A stretch of DNA of 64,000 bases. Source: Actinomadura luzonensis (GTDB lineage Bacteria; Actinomycetota; Actinomycetes; Streptosporangiales; Streptosporangiaceae). A program made the position numbers and the translations under genes. Position 1 is the first letter of the stretch. Every line of letters begins with the position of its first letter. This document shows, piece after piece, positions 58,796 to 64,000 of this stretch. The stretch lies in the NCBI RefSeq assembly GCF_022664455.2, contig NZ_JAKRKC020000001.1:5399001-5463000 (forward strand). Direction: 5' to 3'. Under the pieces are notes generated by a model. The model made no database searches and had not been told where the DNA came from. It saw nothing but the letters and a program-made list of their open reading frames with translations.

Positions 58796-59179
58796 TCACG
58801 GTGTCCTGAGCACCAGGTAGGCGACGAGCAGCGAGACCAGCGCCCAGGCCGTGTGGTTGCCGCCCTGGATCATCCAGGCCGGCACCCGCCAGCCGTCCAG
58901 CCGGACGACGGTCGCCTTGGGCGCGAGGTTGAGGAAGGTGACCGCGTGGAAGACGGTCGCGGCCAGCGCGACCACGTTCAGCGCGATCATCCACGGCCGC
59001 GCGGCCAGCGCCGCGAACTGCGGCAGCGTGCCGCCGAGGACCGCGGCCAGCAGCATGAGCGTGAACGCGACCGCCCACGCCACGAAGACGCTGGTCAGCT
59101 CGCGCAGCACGAACAGGGTGTAGGAGCGGGTGCGGGCGAACCACAGGCGGTCGCGCCGGGGGCGATAGGCGACGGTCAT
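58796..59179 (-). CDS. frdC: fumarate reductase membrane anchor subunit C
   Basis: Membrane subunit of 127 residues. Helices: YTLFVLRELTSVFVAWAVAFTLMLLAAV, PWMIALNVVALAATVFHAVTFLN and NHTAWALVSLLVAYLVL. FHAVTFLNLAPK is characteristic of FrdC. It anchors the catalytic FrdAB to the membrane and helps bind menaquinone. Start overlaps the frdB stop (ATGA). Confidence 0.86.
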   Translation of the reverse strand: MTVAYRPRRDRLWFARTRSYTLFVLRELTSVFVAWAVAFTLMLLAAVLGGTLPQFAALAARPWMIALNVVALAATVFHAVTFLNLAPKATVVRLDGWRVPAWMIQGGNHTAWALVSLLVAYLVLRTP

Positions 59180-59937
59180 CGCCGCCCCCACGGCAGCACC
59201 GACCGCATGGCCGCGGTCACCTTGTAACGCTGGATGGCCTCGGCCGGGTCCACGTGCTTGGGGCACACCCGGGTGCACTCGCCGACGAACGTGCAGCCCC
59301 AGACCGCCTCCTCGGCGTTGAGCACGTCGAACCGGTCGCCCATGTCGCGCGAGTCCAGGTTGTAGCGCTGGGCCAGGGCGATCGCGGCCGGGCCGAGGAA
59401 GTCGGGGTCGAGCACGTACACCGGGCAGGCCGAGTAGCACAGCAGGCAGTTGATGCACTCGCTGTACTGCTTGTACGCCTCCAGCTGCGCGGGCGTCTGG
59501 GCGTACTCGGTGCCGAGCGGCAGCTCCTCGCCCTCGCGCACCAGCCACGGGCGCACCGACGACAGCTTGGCGAGGAAGCCCTCGATGTCCACGATCAGGT
59601 CCCTGATGATGGGGAAGCCCTTCAGCGGCTCGATCCGCACCGGCCCGCCGCCGTACTCGGTGAGGAACGTGCCGCAGGTCAGGCGGGGCTCGCCGTTGAC
59701 CGTCATGCCGCACGAGCCGCACACCCCCATCCGGCACGACCAGCGGAACGACAGGCTGCCGTCCAGCCGGTCCTTGACGTAGGTCAGGCCGTCGAGCACC
59801 GCCCAGTCGGCCATGAGCGGCACGTCGTAGCCCTCGAACACCGGCTCGGCGTCGCGGCCCGGCCGGTAGCGGGCGATCTCCATCCTGATCGTGCGCGTGC
59901 CCGCCTCCCGCCGGAGCTCGCGCGTGGTGTCAGTCAC
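59176..59937 (-). CDS. frdB: fumarate reductase iron-sulfur subunit
   Basis: Electron-transfer subunit of 253 residues. The plant-ferredoxin-type 2Fe-2S region is FRWSCRMGVCGSCGMTVNG followed by LTCGTFL. The other clusters use ECINCLLCYSACPVYV and CTFVGECTRVCPKHVDP (two C-rich motifs with the CxxCxxCxxxCP layout). It passes electrons from menaquinol to FrdA. Overlaps frdA by eight bases. GTG start at 59937. Confidence 0.93.
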   Translation of the reverse strand: MTDTTRELRREAGTRTIRMEIARYRPGRDAEPVFEGYDVPLMADWAVLDGLTYVKDRLDGSLSFRWSCRMGVCGSCGMTVNGEPRLTCGTFLTEYGGGPVRIEPLKGFPIIRDLIVDIEGFLAKLSSVRPWLVREGEELPLGTEYAQTPAQLEAYKQYSECINCLLCYSACPVYVLDPDFLGPAAIALAQRYNLDSRDMGDRFDVLNAEEAVWGCTFVGECTRVCPKHVDPAEAIQRYKVTAAMRSVLPWGRR

Positions 59938-61675
59938 GGCCGTACACCCTTTCTCCCGGAGGCCACCGGGTGATCGTCACGGGCAGCAGCGTCACCGACG
60001 GGCTGCCGTCGGGCGCGCGGTGCACCAGCGAGTGGGCCAGGTAGCCGCGGTCGTCCCTGGCGACGTGGTCGGTGCGCTGGTGCGCGCCGCGCGACTCGCG
60101 CCGGTTGAGCGCGCAGGCGGCGATCGTGCGCGCGACGTCCAGCATGGCGTGCAGCTCCTGCAGCGCGATCAGCTCGGTGTTGAACGCGCTGCTGGTGTCC
60201 TCGACGAGCGCGTCGTCGGCGCGTTCGCGCAGCTCGGCGAGGGTGTCGGCGGCCTCGGCCAGCGCGGCGCCCGACCGGTAGATGCCGGCCGCGCCCTCCA
60301 GCGTGTGCTGCATGCGCTCGCGCAGGTCGGCGATGCGCTCGCCGGCGCCCGGGCCGGCGCGCTCGCCGGCGCGGGCCCTGGCCAGCCGCCGCTCCTCGTC
60401 GGCGCCCTGGCTGCGCACCGCCGGGGACTCGGGACCGCGGTGCGCGCGGGCGAAGCCGGCGGCGGCCTCCCCGGCGCGGCGGCCGAAGACCAGGCACTCC
60501 GGCAGCGAGTTGGAGCCGAGCCGGTTGGCGCCGTTGATGCTCACGCACGCGGTCTCCCCGGCCGCGTAGAGCCCGGCGACGGGGGTGGCGCCGTCGAGGT
60601 CGGTGTGGACGCCGCCCATCATGTAGTGCACGACCGGCCGCACCGGGATGAGGTCGGTGGCCGGGTCCAGGTTCTGGTAGCTGCGGCACAGCTCGCGCAC
60701 GAACGGGATGCGGGCGTCGATCTTGCGTTCGCCCAGGTGGCGCAGGTCCAGGTAGACGACCGGCCCGTACGGCGTGTCCACGGTGCGCCCGGCCCGCTGC
60801 TCGTGCACGAACGCCTGGGAGAGCCGGTCGCGCGGCCCCAGCTCCATGCTGCGCAGCGTCGGCGTGAGCGTGGGCTTGCCGAGGTCGTAGTCCTGGAGGT
60901 AGCGGTAGCCGTCCTTGTTGATCAGCCAGCCGCCCTCCGCCCTGGCCGCCTCGGTGATGAGGATGCCGGTGAACGGCAGGCCGGTCGGGTGGTACTGGAC
61001 GAACTCCATGTCCTTCAGCGGCGCGCCCGCGCGGTAGGCGAGGGCCATGCCGTCGCCGGTCTTGATGGCGGCGTTGGTGGTGAAGGGGAAGACCCGGCCG
61101 CAGCCGCCGGTGGCCAGGATGACGGTCCTGGCGGGGATGGTCTCGACCCGGCCGGTCCTGATCTCCATGGCGACGACGCCGTGCACCCGGCCGTCGTCCA
61201 CGACCAGCTTCGTGACGTACCACTCGTCGTAGCGGACCAGCTCGCGGTACTTCAGCGTGGTCTGGAACAACGTGTGCAGCAGGTGGAAGCCGGTCTTGTC
61301 GGCGGCGTACCAGGTGCGCATCTTCCTCATGCCGCCGAACGGGCGGACCGCGACCCGCCCGTCGGGCTCGCGGCTCCACGGGCAGCCCCAGTGCTCCAGC
61401 CGCATCAGCTCGCGCGGCGCCTCGCGCACGAACACCTCGACCGCGTCCTGGTCGGGCAGCCAGTCGCCGCCGGAGATCGTGTCGTAGCAGTGCTCGTCGT
61501 GCGAGTCGTCGAGGCCGATCACCCCCGCCGCGCCGCCCTCGGCCGAGACCGTGTGGCTGCGCATGGGGTAGACCTTCGAGACGACCGCCACCTTGGCGGC
61601 GGGGTCGCTCTCGGCGACGGCGACGGCCGCGCGCAGGCCCGCCGCGCCGCCGCCGACGATCAGCACGTCGATCAT
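59930..61675 (-). CDS. frdA: fumarate reductase flavoprotein subunit
   Basis: Catalytic flavoprotein of 581 residues reducing fumarate to succinate (the reverse reaction is possible). FAD motif DVLIVGGGAAGLRAAVAVAE at the start. RSHTVSAEGGAAGVIGLDDSHDEH includes the histidine that covalently holds FAD. EFVQYHPTGLP and RPVVHYMMGGVHTD complete substrate binding, and GLYAAGETACVSINGANRLGSNSLPE is the conserved FAD-domain end. The ATG is two bases after the stop of the 77-residue leader gene. FrdABCD with four subunits, rather than SdhABCD, suggests anaerobic or microaerobic respiration. Confidence 0.93.
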   Translation of the reverse strand: MIDVLIVGGGAAGLRAAVAVAESDPAAKVAVVSKVYPMRSHTVSAEGGAAGVIGLDDSHDEHCYDTISGGDWLPDQDAVEVFVREAPRELMRLEHWGCPWSREPDGRVAVRPFGGMRKMRTWYAADKTGFHLLHTLFQTTLKYRELVRYDEWYVTKLVVDDGRVHGVVAMEIRTGRVETIPARTVILATGGCGRVFPFTTNAAIKTGDGMALAYRAGAPLKDMEFVQYHPTGLPFTGILITEAARAEGGWLINKDGYRYLQDYDLGKPTLTPTLRSMELGPRDRLSQAFVHEQRAGRTVDTPYGPVVYLDLRHLGERKIDARIPFVRELCRSYQNLDPATDLIPVRPVVHYMMGGVHTDLDGATPVAGLYAAGETACVSINGANRLGSNSLPECLVFGRRAGEAAAGFARAHRGPESPAVRSQGADEERRLARARAGERAGPGAGERIADLRERMQHTLEGAAGIYRSGAALAEAADTLAELRERADDALVEDTSSAFNTELIALQELHAMLDVARTIAACALNRRESRGAHQRTDHVARDDRGYLAHSLVHRAPDGSPSVTLLPVTITRWPPGERVYGRD

Positions 61676-61677
61676 GC

Positions 61678-61911
61678 TCAGCTCCCGTGGTCGGGCTGGA
61701 GAAGGTCCTTCACCCGCTTGCCGTCGCAGCGGACGGCGGACAGGTGGATGCTCCCGTCGTGGTACTCGTGCCGGATGCGCCGGCAGCCGCAGTCGAAGAA
61801 CTGGTCGCGGATCACCATCCCGTAGCCGTCGTCGTCGACCAGGCGCTGTCCCCCGGCGCTCCGGCCGCAGGGGGCCGTCTCGGGGTCGAAGGGGATTTTC
61901 GTGCCGCTCAT
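61678..61911 (-). CDS. small Cys-containing protein preceding frdA, unknown function
   Basis: Soluble protein of 77 residues. It includes MVIRDQFFDCGCRRIRHEYHDGSIHLSAV and a KRVKDLLQPDHGS end. Three Cys plus an isolated early Cys (AVRCDG and TAPCGRS) and several His could bind a metal. The good Shine-Dalgarno GGGAGA six bases upstream supports the start at 61911, and the two-base gap to frdA puts it in the operon. I do not recognise a family. Cofactor insertion or a redox role for FrdA is an inference from position only. Confidence 0.6.
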   Translation of the reverse strand: MSGTKIPFDPETAPCGRSAGGQRLVDDDGYGMVIRDQFFDCGCRRIRHEYHDGSIHLSAVRCDGKRVKDLLQPDHGS

Positions 61912-61924
61912 CGCCGATCTCCCT

Positions 61925-61950
61925 AGATAGGCGAAACAGATGGGCGAAAC
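61925..61950 (-). repeat. 13-bp tandem direct repeat in the frd leader
   Basis: AGATAGGCGAAAC (61925-61937) and AGATGGGCGAAAC (61938-61950) stand head to tail with one mismatch, 14 bp upstream of the small leader gene start. A direct-repeat operator for the frd operon is plausible. The rest of 61951-61990 shows nothing more. Confidence 0.5.
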
Positions 61951-61990
61951 GTCACCTCCACCCAAGCACCGGGGCACCTGGCGTGAAAGG

Positions 61991-63706
61991 TCAGTCGGAT
62001 GTGTCCTCAGGAGCCGTCTCGCGCGGGCCGACGGCCGGCTGGTCCGCCTCGTCCGCCGACGGCTCCCGCTGGCCCGCCTCACGCGGGTAGTGCAGGTCGA
62101 AGGCGGGCCGCTCGGAGCGGATGGGCGGGATGCTGACGAAGTTGTGCCGGGGCGGCGGGCAGGAGGTGGCCCATTCCAGGGAGTTGCCGTAGCCCCAGGG
62201 GTCGTCCAGCGTGACCTTCGGCGCGCGCCTGGCCGTCTTCCACACGTTCCAGAGGAACGGCAGCGTGGAGGCGCCCAGCAGGAACGCGCCCACGGAGGAG
62301 ATCTCGTTCAGCGTGGTGAAGCCGTCGCCGGCGCTGTAGTCGGCGTAGCGGCGCGGCATGCCGATCTGCCCCAGCCAGTGCTGGATGAGGAACGTGGTGT
62401 GGAAGCCGACGAACAGCAGCCAGAAGTGCAGCCGCCCGAGCCGGTCGTCCAGCATCCGCCCGGTCATCTTCGGCCACCAGAAGTAGAAGCCGGAGAACAT
62501 GGCGAACACCACGGTCCCGAACACCACGTAGTGGAAGTGCGCGACGACGAAGTAGGTGTCGCTGATGTGGAAGTCGAGCGGCGGCGAGGCCAGGATGATG
62601 CCGGTGAGCCCGCCGAGCAGGAACGTCACGAGGAAGCCGACGGCGAACAACATCGGCGCCTCGAAGCTCAGATGGCCCCGCCACATCGTGCCGATCCAGT
62701 TGAAGAACTTCACCCCGGTCGGCACCGCGATGAGGAACGTCATGAACGAGAAGAACGGCAGCAGCACCTGCCCGGTCGGGAACATGTGGTGCGCCCACAC
62801 CGTCATCGACAGCCCGGCGATCGCGATCGTGGCGCCCACCAGCCCCATGTAGCCGAAGATCGGCTTGCGGCTGAAGACCGGGAGCACCTCGGTGATGATC
62901 CCGAAGAACGGCAGCGCGATGATGTAGACCTCGGGATGGCCGAAGAACCAGAACAGGTGCTGCCAGAGCATCGGGCCGCCGTTGGCGGCGAGGAAGACGT
63001 GCGTGCCGAGCTTGCGGTCGGCCTCCAGCACCAGCAGCGCCGCCGCCAGCACCGGGAACGCCATCAGCACGAGCATGCTGGTCAGCAGCACGTTCCAGGT
63101 GAAGATGGGCATGCGGAACATGGTCATGCCGGGCGCGCGCAGGCCGATGATCGTGGTGATGAAGTTGACCGCGCCGAGGATCGTGCCGAGGCCGGACAGC
63201 GCCAGCCCCATGATCCACAGGTCGCCGCCGACGCCGGGCGAGTACGTGGCCGACGACAGCGGCGTGTAGGCGAACCAGCCGAAGTCGGCCGCCCCGCCGG
63301 GCGTGAAGAACCCCGCGAAGGCGATGATCCCCCCGAACAGGAACATCCAGTACGCGACCGCGTTCAGCCGGGGGAAGGCCACGTCCGCCGCGCCGATCTG
63401 CAGCGGCATGATCACGTTGGTGAACCCGGCGAACAGCGGCGTCGCGAACAGCAGCAGCATGATCGTGCCGTGCATGGTGAAGAGCTGGTTGTAGGCCTCC
63501 TGGCTGACCACCTGCAGCCCCGGCTGGGCCAGCTCGGCCCGCATGATCATCGCCATCACGCCGCCGACGAGGAAGAACGCGAACGAGGTGATCAGGTAGA
63601 GGTAGCCGATGACCTTGTGGTCCGTCGTCGACAGCCAGGACGCGATCACGGTCCCGGTGCGGCGGCGCCTGACCTGCTCGATCGTGGTCTCGCGAACGGT
63701 CGTCAC
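61991..63706 (-). CDS. ctaD: cytochrome c oxidase subunit I
   Basis: Catalytic heme-copper oxidase subunit of 571 residues with 12 membrane helices. The heme ligand is HGTIMLLLF near residue 80; WFFGHPEVYIIALP holds the His-Tyr cross-link and copper ligand, TVWAHHMFPTG the other copper ligands and FVVAHFHYVVFG the two heme histidines. PTGVKFFNWIGTMW supplies the K-channel Lys. GTG at 63706 follows a strong GGAGGGAGC. The 167-bp gap to the divergent aminotransferase holds both promoters. The cytochrome c oxidase partners are not in the window. Confidence 0.95.
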   Translation of the reverse strand: MTTVRETTIEQVRRRRTGTVIASWLSTTDHKVIGYLYLITSFAFFLVGGVMAMIMRAELAQPGLQVVSQEAYNQLFTMHGTIMLLLFATPLFAGFTNVIMPLQIGAADVAFPRLNAVAYWMFLFGGIIAFAGFFTPGGAADFGWFAYTPLSSATYSPGVGGDLWIMGLALSGLGTILGAVNFITTIIGLRAPGMTMFRMPIFTWNVLLTSMLVLMAFPVLAAALLVLEADRKLGTHVFLAANGGPMLWQHLFWFFGHPEVYIIALPFFGIITEVLPVFSRKPIFGYMGLVGATIAIAGLSMTVWAHHMFPTGQVLLPFFSFMTFLIAVPTGVKFFNWIGTMWRGHLSFEAPMLFAVGFLVTFLLGGLTGIILASPPLDFHISDTYFVVAHFHYVVFGTVVFAMFSGFYFWWPKMTGRMLDDRLGRLHFWLLFVGFHTTFLIQHWLGQIGMPRRYADYSAGDGFTTLNEISSVGAFLLGASTLPFLWNVWKTARRAPKVTLDDPWGYGNSLEWATSCPPPRHNFVSIPPIRSERPAFDLHYPREAGQREPSADEADQPAVGPRETAPEDTSD

Positions 63707-63873
63707 GGCTGCTCCCTCCGGCGCGGAGTGTGGCTGCCCCCGATCCCCCCATTCCACGCCATGGATCGCCGCTCGGGAAGGCGTTCGCCCACATTCGCCC
63801 CCGCGCGACCCGGCACCTCGCGGGTTCTTCTATCCTTGGGCGGGCACCGGACGACTCGGAGGAGAGATCACTC

Positions 63874-64000
63874 GTGACCGCACAGGCTGACTACGACGCC
63901 CTCGTCCAGCGCGGGCTCTCGCTCGACCTCACCAGGGGCAAGCCGTCGCCGCGCCAGCTCGACCTCTCCGACGACATGCTCAGACTGCCGACCGGTCACC
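63874..64000 (+). CDS. PLP-dependent aminotransferase, cut by window end
   Basis: Only the first 42 codons are visible. The sequence starts MTAQADYDALVQRGLSLDL, then TRGKPSPRQLDLSDDMLRLP, which matches the N-terminus of a conserved actinobacterial class I/II aminotransferase (Asp_aminotransf type, PF12897). GTG at 63874 with GGAGGAGAG upstream. Substrate not determinable from this part. Confidence 0.75.
   Translation, partial: MTAQADYDALVQRGLSLDLTRGKPSPRQLDLSDDMLRLPTGH

Noticed and set aside
1..64000. tRNA, rRNA, CRISPR or IS elements
   Set aside because: I saw no cloverleaf sequence, spaced repeat array or transposase motif while reading both strands, though without a covariance search a tRNA could be missed.

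Overview
The window is very GC-rich DNA (third codon positions are nearly all G or C) from an actinomycete. The cvnABCD 'conservon', abundant GTG starts, many ATGA/GTGA stop-start overlaps, a DUF3618/Phage_holin_3_6 pair and several leaderless-looking promoters fit Streptosporangiales-type soil actinomycetes (for example Nonomuraea or Actinomadura relatives). The genus is an inference. I see no rRNA, tRNA, insertion sequence, phage or CRISPR array.

Left part (1-16 kb). A TetR regulator is followed by about 800 bp of non-coding, 14-bp-repeat DNA. Next come a secreted esterase and a divergent aldo/keto reductase. Positions 3629-8966 hold a compact diterpenoid biosynthesis locus: polyprenyl diphosphate synthase, P450, class II cyclase with a DxDTT acid motif, and class I terpene synthase. 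The first and last are on the minus strand, the middle two on the plus strand. Then follow the conservon cvnABCD and a regulatory group: a DUF998 membrane protein behind a dyad-covered leaderless promoter, a double-MerR regulator coupled to an NAD-dependent epimerase, and a TetR gene sharing a 22-bp palindromic spacer with the epimerase.

Glycan-use region (16-34 kb). A LacI-type regulator sits among four transcription units that together look like a system for taking up and breaking down a mannose/N-acetylglucosamine/galactose-type glycan. These are six-hairpin protein + GH38 mannosidase + SIS isomerase + ROK kinase; LacI + tandem metallo-beta-lactamase protein; GH84 hexosaminidase; and ABC solute-binding protein + two permeases + GH1 remnant + GH36-like protein + FAD oxidoreductase. 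A motif reading ATCGTTCCC recurs in front of two of these units. The GH1 beta-glycosidase has been gutted by deletion but still sits between overlapping genes. No ABC ATPase is present, so a shared one must serve the transporter.

Middle (34-47 kb). Two separate sodium/solute symporter + small DUF485-type partner pairs lie 5 kb apart. One is preceded by a CRP-like site, the other is co-directional with a LytS/LytTR two-component system. Between them are a PLP-dependent sulfur amino-acid lyase, a second LacI regulator and a helicase-C-like DNA-binding protein. A HIT hydrolase, an MFS exporter and its TetR regulator follow.

Right part (47-64 kb). A four-gene envelope operon runs leftwards (holin-like protein, DUF3618, YihY, chagasin-like lipoprotein). 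Next are an unannotated 56-codon Cys/Trp/Pro-rich ORF, an SNF2 helicase with a SWIM partner, a lipid kinase and a large secreted M6 metalloprotease. The complete frdABCD respiratory operon is led by a 77-residue unknown protein, followed by cytochrome oxidase subunit I and the start of an aminotransferase cut by the window end.
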